Source: Deltaproteobacteria bacterium
Lineage (GTDB): Bacteria > Desulfobacterota > DSM-4660 > Desulfatiglandales > HGW-15
Direction of reading: 5' to 3'
NCBI GenBank assembly: GCA_019310485.1
Contig: JAFDEF010000045.1
Coordinates: 1 to 41,913, forward strand
DNA: 41,913 nt
The translations under genes were made by a program, and so were the position numbers. Under the pieces are notes generated by a model. The model was given only the letters and a program-made list of their open reading frames with translations. It made no database searches and had not been told where the DNA came from. This document shows positions 31,842 through 39,999 of the stretch, one piece after another (the first letter of the stretch is position 1; the number at the start of each line of letters is the position of its first letter).

Positions 31842-32933
31842 ATGGCAAAGAGATTGGTTCTGTTATTGGTTGTTTTGTTGAGTGTTGGATTGGTTTTCTC
31901 TGCTCCTTGTTTTGCAAAAATGAAGGTTGCTTTTGCTCTTCTCTGGACAATCGATGATATGGGGTGGACGACTGCCCATTATAGGGGGATCCAGTACTTG
32001 AAGAAGGAGCTTGGGGACAAGGTGGAAGTTTCCTACACCGAAAAAGTCCTGGCGGCAAATGCAGAACAGGTTCTCCGGGGATATGCCAAGGCGGGATACA
32101 AGATCATTTTTGCAACAACCTTCGAACACATGGATCCTTGTCTGATTGTGGCCAGAGATTTTCCTAACGTAATCTTCGAGCATTGCTCCGGGTACAAGAA
32201 AAATGATACGAATATGGGGAACTACTTTGTGCGCATGTACCAGGCTGAGTACCTGGCAGGCTACATGGCAGGTCTTATGGGATACAAAAACGTAGGGACA
32301 GTGGCAACGCAACCAATCCCTGAACCCATTCGGGGAATCAATGCCTTTACAATCGGTCTTAAGAAAGGGTTAAAGGAGGCTCACGTGCCTTACAATCCGC
32401 AGAAAGTGAATACGGTTGTGTGGCTTAAAAGCTGGAGAGATGCTACTAACGAAACGCTTCTGGCTGAAACCCTGGCAAGTCGAGGTCATGACCTGATTCG
32501 GCAAATGGCCGATACACCGGATTCCTCTATAGCTGCATGCCGTAAGGGGGTCCCTGCCGTCGGCTATGGTATTGATGTAAGTGCCCAGGCGCCTTGCGCT
32601 CTTGTTTCCACCGAATGGAATTGGGGAGTATACTATGTGGATACTGTGAAGCGAGTGCTGGCTGGCACATGGAAGCCTGCAGCAGACTGGTGGGGGTTTG
32701 ACAAGAAGGGAATCAAACTCTCCCCATTCAATGCATCGGTTCCTGAAAAAGTGAGAAAAAAGGTCCTGGCGGAAAAAGCATTCCTTGAGAAAGGAATCGA
32801 CAACATTTTTGCAGGGCCTATAAAAGATCAATCGGGAAGAATAAGGATTCCTGAAGGCCGGAAAGCAAGCGATCAGGATCTACTCACCATGAGATGGCTC
32901 GTTCAAGGTGTGTCCGGGAAGATACCTGACTAG
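31842..32933 (+). CDS. BMP-family (PnrA-like) substrate-binding protein of a nucleoside-type ABC transporter
   Basis: The 363-aa protein has a signal peptide (MAKRLVLLLVVLLSVGLVFS, cleavage near CFA-KM) and the Bmp/PnrA fold: VAFALLWTIDDMGWTTAHYR, AEYLAGYMAGLMGYKNVGTV and PVPA-type later blocks. PnrA-type proteins bind purine nucleosides; the phosphoribosyltransferase next door agrees with purine or nucleoside uptake. GGGAGGG lies 10 bases before the ATG. A Cys near the cleavage site (SAPC-FAK) could make it a lipoprotein, but no clean lipobox is seen. Confidence 0.93.
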   Translation: MAKRLVLLLVVLLSVGLVFSAPCFAKMKVAFALLWTIDDMGWTTAHYRGIQYLKKELGDKVEVSYTEKVLAANAEQVLRGYAKAGYKIIFATTFEHMDPCLIVARDFPNVIFEHCSGYKKNDTNMGNYFVRMYQAEYLAGYMAGLMGYKNVGTVATQPIPEPIRGINAFTIGLKKGLKEAHVPYNPQKVNTVVWLKSWRDATNETLLAETLASRGHDLIRQMADTPDSSIAACRKGVPAVGYGIDVSAQAPCALVSTEWNWGVYYVDTVKRVLAGTWKPAADWWGFDKKGIKLSPFNASVPEKVRKKVLAEKAFLEKGIDNIFAGPIKDQSGRIRIPEGRKASDQDLLTMRWLVQGVSGKIPD

Positions 32934-32961
32934 AAAGGCGTAAGGTTAAGCGAAACTTTCT

Positions 32962-33000
32962 GCAAAAGGCTCCAGGAGGAATTGCTCCGGGGCCTTTTGC
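32962..33000 (+). terminator. Stem-loop after the BMP gene, no U tract
   Basis: GCAAAAGGCTCC (32962-32973) pairs with GGGGCCTTTTGC (32989-33000) over 12 bp with one U-G pair. Without a T run it is more likely a message-stabilising hairpin, which would raise binding-protein mRNA above that of the downstream genes. Confidence 0.4.
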
Positions 33001-33032
33001 CCATCAGGCGAGTTGCATACTCCCTGGTTTGA

Positions 33033-33169
33033 TAAACTTCTCCGCTGCAAGCAGCGGGGTATCAATCGGAAACTATCTTAACGCCCCCAGGGGCGGGGAA
33101 TTAAACCCTTGTCCGCCTCTGGCGGGCTCGTGCGCCGCTGGCGGGTTAATCCGCCTCTGGCGGATTAAA
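33033..33169 (-). repeat. Dispersed palindromic repeat, copy 5 (reverse), opposite copy 4
   Basis: Reverse-oriented copy with CCGCTGC-AAGCAGCGGGG, ATCAATCGGAAACT, CGCCCCCAGGGGCGG, AATTAAACCC and a GTCCGCCTCTGGCGGGCTCG tail with further CCGCC..GGCGG units. It lies between the BMP gene and the phosphoribosyltransferase gene, so that copies 4 and 5 bracket the BMP gene as inverted repeats. Confidence 0.9.
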
Positions 33170-33189
33170 CTGAAAAACAGGAGAGTCCT

Positions 33190-33882
33190 ATGATGGAAAT
33201 CCCCTTAGGCTTTCTGGAGACTGGCGAAAAATACCGCTTTGAGGTTCCGGAACTCGACTTTAGCGCAGATCTTCCCTACGTGCTTGTGCCCTTGGCCGGA
33301 GGGTTTCTCAAGATTGCCTCGCTCAACCTGGTGGGGATGGTTGAATGGAACCGCTTGTTTGGAAAGGCCCTTGCCGACAAGATCCGGGCCAGCGTGCAGG
33401 ATCTTGAAGAGGTCGTATTCCTGACCGCGGTAGAAAAATCCCTCCAGCTCAGCCAGATGGTATGCCAGGAGCTGGGTGTTCCAATAATGGCAATCGCCTA
33501 CAACAGAAAAAAGCCCCACATGGAAATCGAAACTGGTAAGCGAAGACCGTTTATTCAGGTGGGGGGAGGCTCAGTAACGAGTGGCGACAAGTACCTGGTT
33601 ATTTATGAGCGTGATTTCAATCTTCTGAGTTCTGCGAGAAAAGGCGTAGTTATCGTTGATGACGTGGTGAGCACCGGCGGAACGGTGGCTGCTCTTGCCA
33701 CTATTCTGGATGAGGTTAGTGAGAGGAAATCCCTGGAAAAGGATGCACTGAAGATCCTGGGAATCTTCTGCGTTGCCCGGGAGGGGGAGCTTAAGCCCCT
33801 CTATAAAGGCCTTTCCTACAAAATCAACTGGCTTGGCACCCTGCCTGCTCCTCAATTCATCCCCGAAAAACAAAAGGCTTAG
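33190..33882 (+). CDS. Phosphoribosyltransferase (purine/adenine type) in the transporter operon
   Basis: The 230-aa protein has the PRPP-binding loop VVIVDDVVSTGGTV (153-166) of type I phosphoribosyltransferases, with an N-terminal extension of about 60 residues. The form is near adenine or xanthine phosphoribosyltransferase, enzymes that trap imported bases as nucleotides. AGGAG lies 8 bases before the ATG. The stop is one base before the ATPase start, strongly tying it to base or nucleoside uptake. Exact base specificity is not determinable. Confidence 0.88.
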   Translation: MMEIPLGFLETGEKYRFEVPELDFSADLPYVLVPLAGGFLKIASLNLVGMVEWNRLFGKALADKIRASVQDLEEVVFLTAVEKSLQLSQMVCQELGVPIMAIAYNRKKPHMEIETGKRRPFIQVGGGSVTSGDKYLVIYERDFNLLSSARKGVVIVDDVVSTGGTVAALATILDEVSERKSLEKDALKILGIFCVAREGELKPLYKGLSYKINWLGTLPAPQFIPEKQKA

Positions 33883-33883
33883 C

Positions 33884-35398
33884 ATGTCCGGCTCAGACCT
33901 TCCTCGCACCCCGGCTGTCCTAATGAAAGGAATCGTAAAGAGGTTTCCGGGGGTAACTGCAAATCGCGGGGTGGATTTCCGAATCCTTAAAGGAGAAATT
34001 CACAGCCTGCTGGGGGAAAATGGTGCCGGCAAGACCACTCTCATGAACGTGCTTTCTGGATTCTACCAGCCGGATGAAGGAGAGATGTTTGTCAATGGTC
34101 AAAAAGTTTCTTTTCGCTCTCCAAGGGACGCCCTAGATCACGGAATCGGAATGATCCATCAGCATTTCCAATTGGTGAGGAACTTCACTGTTGCGGAAAA
34201 TATCATCCTTGGGGTGCCTGGTCCATGGACCTTGAACATGGATAATGTGGAAAAAAGCGTTGATGAGATCTCTAACCGATACGGGCTTGCCATTGATAGC
34301 CGGGCTCATATCTGGGAGCTGTCTGTAGGTGAACAGCAGCGGGTGGAGATCCTGCGGATGCTTTTCCGGAAGGTCAACATCTTGATTATGGATGAACCCA
34401 CTTCTGTTCTGGCTCCGCAGGAGATAGAAAGCCTTTTCGAGACTATGAGAAAGATAAAGAATGAAGGGAGGTCTGTGGTCTTTATCACCCATAAGCTTGA
34501 GGAGGTGCTGGAGATTTCCGACTACATCACGGTCTTGCGTAGGGGAAAAGTCATGAGCACCGTGAGGCCGGAAAAGGTGCGGGAAAGGGATGGCACTGTA
34601 AGCACTGAGCTGGCTCGTATGATGGTAGGTAGAGAGGTTATCCTGGAGGTAGGAAAGCAACCGATGAAGACGAACAGGGTGCTCCTGAAAGTTGATAACG
34701 TTTCGGTCATGGGAGATAGAGGCGAGCTTGCCGTGAAAGGCATCTCTTTCACTGTCAGGAAGGGCGAGATATTCGCGATACTTGGAGTAGCAGGAAATGG
34801 CCAGCGTGAGCTTGTGGAAGCTATTGTCTGTCTTAGGCAAAAGCAGGGCGGGCAGATCCTTCTGGCAGAGAAAGACATTAGTGCGTGTCTGGACAGTATT
34901 GCCTACATCCCCGAAGATAGAACGGGACTGGGAAGCGTGCCGGATATGCCGCTGATGGAAAACGTGGCTCTGACAAACAGGGCGCGGTTTTCAAAAGGTC
35001 CGCTGGTAAACTGGAAAGCAGTCAGGGAGAAAGCGCTGGGGCTGATTCAGGAATACAATATTGCTGCTCCGAGCCTGGAAATGAAAGCCAGACAGCTTTC
35101 GGGTGGAAACCTTCAGAAATTAATACTGGCAAGGGAGTTCACTCAGGATCCACTCCTCCTTGTCGCAGAGCAACCCACAAGAGGTCTGGATATAGGTGCA
35201 ACTGAGGAGGTCTGGCAGAGCCTGTTGCGACAAAGGGAAAAAGGGGCGATCCTTTTGGTTTCAGGCGACATGAAGGAAGTGCTCTCACTTGCGGATAACA
35301 TCCTTGTTATGTTCAGGGGGCAGGCAATGGATATTATTTCCGGCGAGGATGAGAAAGGCATTGAGCGTATAGGCCCCCTTATGGCCGGTTTGCGATAA
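33884..35398 (+). CDS. Double-domain ABC ATPase of the BMP-type nucleoside transporter (YufO/NupA-like)
   Basis: The 504-aa protein has two ABC domains. Domain 1: Walker A GENGAGKTT, signature LSVGEQQR, Walker B ILIMDEPTSVL, H-loop FITHKLEE. Domain 2: degenerate Walker A GVAGNGQRE, signature LSGGNLQK, Walker B LLLVAEQPTRGLD. This is the sugar/nucleoside double-ATPase layout, with a degenerate second site that is usual there. The ATG at 33884 starts one base after the previous stop; an upstream frame extension to 33773 overlaps the previous gene and is rejected. Confidence 0.95.
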   Translation: MSGSDLPRTPAVLMKGIVKRFPGVTANRGVDFRILKGEIHSLLGENGAGKTTLMNVLSGFYQPDEGEMFVNGQKVSFRSPRDALDHGIGMIHQHFQLVRNFTVAENIILGVPGPWTLNMDNVEKSVDEISNRYGLAIDSRAHIWELSVGEQQRVEILRMLFRKVNILIMDEPTSVLAPQEIESLFETMRKIKNEGRSVVFITHKLEEVLEISDYITVLRRGKVMSTVRPEKVRERDGTVSTELARMMVGREVILEVGKQPMKTNRVLLKVDNVSVMGDRGELAVKGISFTVRKGEIFAILGVAGNGQRELVEAIVCLRQKQGGQILLAEKDISACLDSIAYIPEDRTGLGSVPDMPLMENVALTNRARFSKGPLVNWKAVREKALGLIQEYNIAAPSLEMKARQLSGGNLQKLILAREFTQDPLLLVAEQPTRGLDIGATEEVWQSLLRQREKGAILLVSGDMKEVLSLADNILVMFRGQAMDIISGEDEKGIERIGPLMAGLR

Positions 35399-35403
35399 GA
35401 AAC

Positions 35404-36471
35404 ATGAGAGTAGTGCTCAAAAGAAGACTGAAACCACTGGCCTGGCCCAGGCATTTTCTCACACCAGTCTCTGTTTTCATGGCCTTGATGCTGGGCGCTT
35501 TGCTTTTCTTTTGGGTGGGCGCGAATCCGCTCCGCGCTTACGTTGAGATATTCAAAGGCGCTTTTGGAAGTTTCTACAATTTTTCTGAGGTATTGGTGAG
35601 GGGAACACCCTTGATACTGTGTGGGCTGTCGGTAGGGTTGGCCGGAAAGATGCTTATATGGAATATCGGTGCTGAAGGACAGCTCGTAATGGGTGGGATC
35701 TGCGGTGCAGGAGTAGCCCTCTTTCTTTCTTCGCATATACCGACGTTCATGATGATTCCGACCATGCTTGTTGCCGGTTTTCTGGGCGGAGCCCTGTGGG
35801 GTTTTATTCCGGGGTTCCTCAGGGCAAAGCTTCAGGTAAACGAAATTATCACCTCCTTAATGCTCAACTATGTGGCCATCTTTTGGCTGGAACACCTCTA
35901 CTTTGGGCCATGGAGGGATCCAGCTGGAAGGGGTTTCCCTGGCACTGCAATGTTCCCGGAGGTGGCCTGGTTTCCCAGGTTTTTCGGAACCAGGGTACAC
36001 CTGGGCCTCCTCGTGGGTCTAGGAGCGGCTCTAGTGGTCTGGTTTGTTCTAGCTTACACGCGTTGGGGATTCGAGATCAAGGTGGTGGGTGCCAATTTGC
36101 GGGCTGCGCAATATGCAAGGATTGACATTTTGCGCAACATTCTCTGGGTAATGGTAATTAGCGGCGGCCTGGCGGGGCTTGCCGGGATCTGTGAGACAGC
36201 GGGAATTCATTACCGGCTCCAACAGGGACTGGCATCTGGAAATGGCTATGTAGGGATTATCGTCGCTTGGCTGGGAAAGCTTAGGCCAGCGTCAATTGTT
36301 GTTATTTCCATACTCCTTGGTGCCCTGATGGTGGGTGGTGACCAGGTGCAGATAACCATGCACGTTCCATCAGCCATCAGCTTGGCTCTTGAAGGCGCGA
36401 TTCTGTTTTTCGTGCTTGGAGGGCAGATCTTCCAGGACTATGAACTTCGGATTCAGTCCGAGGCTGGTTAA
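35404..36471 (+). CDS. ABC transporter permease 1 of the BMP-type system (YufP-like)
   Basis: The 355-aa membrane protein has about nine hydrophobic segments and the BPD_transp_2 signature GKMLIWNIGAEGQLVMGGIC and LQVNEIITSLMLNYVAI. It is the larger permease of the pair. The start follows the ATPase stop by 5 bases. The first ~15 residues are basic and precede the first membrane segment. Confidence 0.94.
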   Translation: MRVVLKRRLKPLAWPRHFLTPVSVFMALMLGALLFFWVGANPLRAYVEIFKGAFGSFYNFSEVLVRGTPLILCGLSVGLAGKMLIWNIGAEGQLVMGGICGAGVALFLSSHIPTFMMIPTMLVAGFLGGALWGFIPGFLRAKLQVNEIITSLMLNYVAIFWLEHLYFGPWRDPAGRGFPGTAMFPEVAWFPRFFGTRVHLGLLVGLGAALVVWFVLAYTRWGFEIKVVGANLRAAQYARIDILRNILWVMVISGGLAGLAGICETAGIHYRLQQGLASGNGYVGIIVAWLGKLRPASIVVISILLGALMVGGDQVQITMHVPSAISLALEGAILFFVLGGQIFQDYELRIQSEAG

Positions 36472-36476
36472 AGAGA

Positions 36477-37406
36477 ATGGAATCTGGAGCCCTTTTTGTT
36501 GCAAAGATAAGTATTACTTCGTCAATGGCAGTGCTCTACGCTACCATAGGGGAGATTTTCGCCGAGCGCTCCGGGGTTCTAAACCTTGGTGTTGAAGGCA
36601 TGATGCTCATGGGTGCACTCAGTGGTTTTGCCACCGTTCATGCCACCCACTCTCTGTGGCTGGGTGTGGGCGTGGCTATGGCGATTGGTGGAGTGTTTGC
36701 TCTAATACATGGCTTTTTTGCTATTACACTCAAAGTTAATCAGGTAGTCTCCGGTCTTGCTCTTACCCTTTTCGGGATAGGGCTGAGTGATTTTTTGGGT
36801 AGACCCCTCATAGGAAAGGTCTCTGTTAAATTTGAACCTGTTTCTTTGTATCCACTTTACAAAATCCCGGTTCTTGGCGATGTGTTTTTCAGCCATAGCC
36901 TTCTTGTCTATCCGGCATATCTGCTTGTTCCTGCTGCTTACCTTTTCCTTTACAGAACCCGGTACGGCCTAGAGCTTCGCTCTGTTGGTGAAAATCCCTC
37001 GGCAGCTGACACGGTCGGGATTGCAGTGGCACGGCTGCGCTATTGCTACACTTTTCTGGGAGGCGTGCTTGCGGGTCTGGGAGGGGCCTATCTATCACTT
37101 GCTTACACGCCGGGATGGAAAGAACAAATGACAGGGGGGCAGGGCTGGATTGCGATTGCACTGGTTATTTTTGCCATGTGGGATCCGCTGAGGGCTGCAG
37201 GGGGAGCTATACTTTTTGGTTTTATCAATGCGTTCCAGTTTTACTGCCAGGCAGCAGGTATTACGGTTGTACCCGGTTACATATTGCGCATGCTTCCATA
37301 CCTTTTCACAATAGGCGTTCTGGTGATTATAACCCGCTGGGAAGCTGCAAGAAAGAGAGTAGGCGCACCTTCCGCCCTCGGGATTGCCTTTGAAAGAGAG
37401 GAATAG
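36477..37406 (+). CDS. ABC transporter permease 2 of the BMP-type system (YufQ-like)
   Basis: The 309-aa membrane protein carries the partner signature ERSGVLNLGVEGMMLMGALS and LKVNQVVSGLALTLFGIGL. It closes the five-gene operon (binding protein, phosphoribosyltransferase, ATPase, two permeases). The gap to the preceding stop is 5 bases. Confidence 0.94.
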   Translation: MESGALFVAKISITSSMAVLYATIGEIFAERSGVLNLGVEGMMLMGALSGFATVHATHSLWLGVGVAMAIGGVFALIHGFFAITLKVNQVVSGLALTLFGIGLSDFLGRPLIGKVSVKFEPVSLYPLYKIPVLGDVFFSHSLLVYPAYLLVPAAYLFLYRTRYGLELRSVGENPSAADTVGIAVARLRYCYTFLGGVLAGLGGAYLSLAYTPGWKEQMTGGQGWIAIALVIFAMWDPLRAAGGAILFGFINAFQFYCQAAGITVVPGYILRMLPYLFTIGVLVIITRWEAARKRVGAPSALGIAFEREE

Positions 37407-37456
37407 TTTTGACTTTTTTCTGTGGGTTTTGCTCATCAAGAAAGAGGCTTTTTCCA

Positions 37457-37485
37457 TTGACATCGATTCGGGGTTAATTTAACCT
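37457..37485 (+). promoter_or_regulatory. Candidate promoter with operator-like palindrome ahead of the MoxR cassette
   Basis: TTGACA (37457-37462), a 17-base spacer and a weak TAACCT (37480-37485). The palindrome GGTTAA-T-TTAACC (37472-37484) overlaps the -10 position and may be an operator. The leader to 37950 would be about 460 bases and crosses repeat copy 6. The rest of the 37407-37949 gap holds no supportable gene. Confidence 0.35.
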
Positions 37486-37800
37486 TTTATTAGCGTGCAA
37501 CGTTGAGTGAATTTTCCGTCTAGTTTTCCCCGGAATCGACTCTAACATGGCAGGTTTGGGCGGTTTTTCATTTGGAAGTTGTCTGACTCTATCGCCAACC
37601 TCCCGTGAATAGTTGGAAAAGTTTTCTTCTCGGTTTGCTACGAGTTCAAGGTCCTGCCAGATTTCTCCACCACCGTTGGCTGCATTGCATTTTCGGCCTC
37701 CACAGAGTAAACCGGATAGGAAAGCAGAGGGGAATTGCCGCCTGCTCTAAAGGAAAACGCAAGAAAGATGTTCTCCCTGAAGAGGAGAAAGGACAAGTTT

Positions 37801-37900
37801 TGATCCGCCAGGTGCTGACGAGGGTTTGATTCAGCGCCCCTCGGGGCGCTAAGATAGTTTCCGACTGAGACCCCGCTGTTTGCGAGGGGGAAGTTGATAC
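37801..37900 (+). repeat. Dispersed palindromic repeat, copy 6 (diverged)
   Basis: Recognisable as ATCCGCCAGGTGCTGACGAG, GGGTTTGATTCAGCGCCCCT, CGGGGCGCTAAGATAGTTTC, CGACTGAGACCCCGCTGTTT, GCGAGGGGGAAG. The paired arms co-vary (GCGCCCC/GGGGCGC keeps pairing despite base changes), hinting that the hairpins are under selection or formed recently from another subfamily. Confidence 0.75.
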
Positions 37901-37949
37901 TCCTTCGGCCAATTGTGAAGTTCTCGGCCGGGGGCCAAAGAGGAGAATC

Positions 37950-39302
37950 ATGATAGAAGAAAAAAGAAACAACGATCTCAGGAAAGTAGTATGGGAGCTT
38001 TACGCATATATCCAGGACAACCTGTACCTGAACCGTCCCGACATGCAGATCAAGGGGCGCGAATTTAATTCCGCCTTATTGATGAGTCTGTTGACGGGTC
38101 TTTGCGAAGGAAAAGAGCTCATTATCGGGGAACCCGGTCTGGGAAAAACTACGTCGGCCGAGTACGTGTGCGCGCTTCTTTATCGGTTCCCTCTGGGTAC
38201 GATCTGGGGAAGTGAGGTCTCGGGGCACCCAGAACAGACCGAGGAGAAGATTATTGGGCGTCCTGACCTGGGGAAACTAAACAAGGGGGAAGAAGTTGTC
38301 GTGTGGTCTCATTTTGCGCTGTTACCGGTGAAAATCGTAGATGAAATTAATCGTTTGCCGGAAACAAAGCAGAGTATGATCCTTGACGGTGTGGACCGCG
38401 GAAACTGGGAATACCTTAATGCTGCGATAATCAACGAAGAGTACTGCCTTTTTGCAACTGCCAATTACCAGGATCGTGGCACCAACACCATTGTTGCCCC
38501 CCTTATCGACCGTTTTGACGTAATGGTTGAATCCAAGCATCCAGGAGCCAACCTGGCCTACTTTATCGGAGGCCACGGGTCAAATGGTGTCCGTCTTCGC
38601 AGCGAGGAACTGGAGGCAGAATTCCACAGCGTGCTGAGTGAGAATATCCCTTACCCAGTCCGCATGAAACGACTGGATGAACTTTGTGATCGATTTGGGG
38701 AGTGGCTGGAAGCACAAGAGGGGATTAGGACTCTTTCCGTGGCTGACCGGCGAGAGATTCGATCTTCCAAGAGGAGCCTTCCTTTTGATCTTGACTTTAA
38801 CGCATTCCTCCGCTTCGTGGTATCGGAGCTGTCTTTTTGCCATCACTTCGGGCAAAAAAGATCAAACGAAGCATGTGATGCAGGGTGCCACTTCACGGGA
38901 TACCTCTGCAATGCTGTTCGAAATTGTGTCTCGAATCGTTTTCCTATAAGTGCGAGGAACTTTTCCCAGGCGCTTGCATGGCTATTGGGAGACGAGGAAG
39001 TGGATCTAGAGCACCTTAAGGCTGTTCTGCCCTTCACCCTGGCACACAGGACCCAATGGAAAGAGGAGGTAGTGGCACAGCGGGAAAAGGAGCAGCGCAG
39101 TGATCCCCTAGAAATTTACATGGCGAAGCAGGCAGTTAAAGAGATGCACAGGCGTTACATGGAGCAGGCGGGAGAAGTAAAGAATGCGCTTGCAGTGGCT
39201 TGCCGCATTGTTGAAGGAGAATCCATGAGGCCGGTGGAGGGAGATCATCCCATCTATTGGGAGATCCGCAGAGACCTTGGAGAGGAGGTTACTGAGGTAT
39301 GA
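37950..39302 (+). CDS. MoxR-like AAA+ ATPase with Cys/His-rich segment
   Basis: The 450-aa protein has Walker A GEPGLGKT (60-67), Walker B VKIVDEINR (Asp131/Glu132), sensor-1 Asn172 (FATANYQDRGTN) and the finger region LIDRFDV (Arg188), all intact for ATP hydrolysis. MoxR ATPases remodel partner proteins, often for metal insertion, together with a VWA protein. Between 297 and 326 lies FCHH...C309-x3-C313-x6-C320-x5-C326, a likely metal or Fe-S site in the lid, not normal for the superfamily. The stop overlaps the next ATG (ATGA). Start ATG 37950 is preceded by AGAGGAGA. Confidence 0.93.
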   Translation: MIEEKRNNDLRKVVWELYAYIQDNLYLNRPDMQIKGREFNSALLMSLLTGLCEGKELIIGEPGLGKTTSAEYVCALLYRFPLGTIWGSEVSGHPEQTEEKIIGRPDLGKLNKGEEVVVWSHFALLPVKIVDEINRLPETKQSMILDGVDRGNWEYLNAAIINEEYCLFATANYQDRGTNTIVAPLIDRFDVMVESKHPGANLAYFIGGHGSNGVRLRSEELEAEFHSVLSENIPYPVRMKRLDELCDRFGEWLEAQEGIRTLSVADRREIRSSKRSLPFDLDFNAFLRFVVSELSFCHHFGQKRSNEACDAGCHFTGYLCNAVRNCVSNRFPISARNFSQALAWLLGDEEVDLEHLKAVLPFTLAHRTQWKEEVVAQREKEQRSDPLEIYMAKQAVKEMHRRYMEQAGEVKNALAVACRIVEGESMRPVEGDHPIYWEIRRDLGEEVTEV

Positions 39303-39985
39303 AAAACCCGTTTCTTGATTTTCAATCTGTGCCCTGCCGTAAGAAAGAAATACCGTTGGAGCGGATCGTACGTGCCAGGAAAGAGATTATGGACAGACTT
39401 TCAGAAGGGTATCTTCGCCTTGTAGAAGAAGAAGTGAAAGATCTTGTCTGGCTCGTAGAACACTCCCACGTTGTAAGAACCTATAGTGCGGCTGTCAGCG
39501 CTATCCAGGATCTGCAATATGACCAAGATGACATAGAAGAGTTCTGTGCGGAGCTCGATAATGCAAATGCTTTCCCGTACATGATATCAGGGCCGGCTGG
39601 AATCTATCTTTCTGCGCTGATAAATAATGCTGCAGAAGAGCACATATTGCTAAGGCTGAGTGAGTATGAAAGAACTTTTCACTTCCTTGGCTATCGCCTT
39701 CCGGAAGGCAAGACACTTGTGCTCCAGGGAAACCTTGGGGATTTCATAGGCGCAGGTCTTTGTGGCGGGCGTCTGATGGTGGAAGGAACGGCAGGAAATT
39801 GGTGCGGCGCCGGAATGACAGGAGGAGAAATTCTGGTTACCGGATACACTGGGCAGAAAACTGGAGAGTGGATGCGGGGAGGAGAAATTCATGTTGACGG
39901 TCCTATCGGAGGCTTTGGAAGGGCGCGTTTTGGGGGAAAGATATACCAGAGGGGAAAGCTTGTCGTACCCCACGAATCGGAGTAG
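39299..39985 (+). CDS. GXGXG beta-helix protein (FwdC / glutamate-synthase C-terminal type) with helical N domain
   Basis: The 228-aa protein has two parts. Residues 1-135 are a helical domain I cannot assign (EIMDRLSEGYLRLVEEEVKD, later GPAGIYLSALINNAAEEH). Residues 138-215 hold repeating turns: LGDFIGAGLCGGRLMVEG, AGNWCGAGMTGGEILVTGYT, TGEWMRGGEIHVDG, FGRARFGGKIYQRG. These match the GXGXG motif of the FwdC and GltB C termini, which scaffold and do not catalyse. Translation is coupled to the MoxR gene by ATGA. A GXGXG protein in a MoxR/VWA operon is unusual. Confidence 0.85.
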   Translation: MKNPFLDFQSVPCRKKEIPLERIVRARKEIMDRLSEGYLRLVEEEVKDLVWLVEHSHVVRTYSAAVSAIQDLQYDQDDIEEFCAELDNANAFPYMISGPAGIYLSALINNAAEEHILLRLSEYERTFHFLGYRLPEGKTLVLQGNLGDFIGAGLCGGRLMVEGTAGNWCGAGMTGGEILVTGYTGQKTGEWMRGGEIHVDGPIGGFGRARFGGKIYQRGKLVVPHESE

Positions 39986-39999
39986 GGATATCGGGTAAC

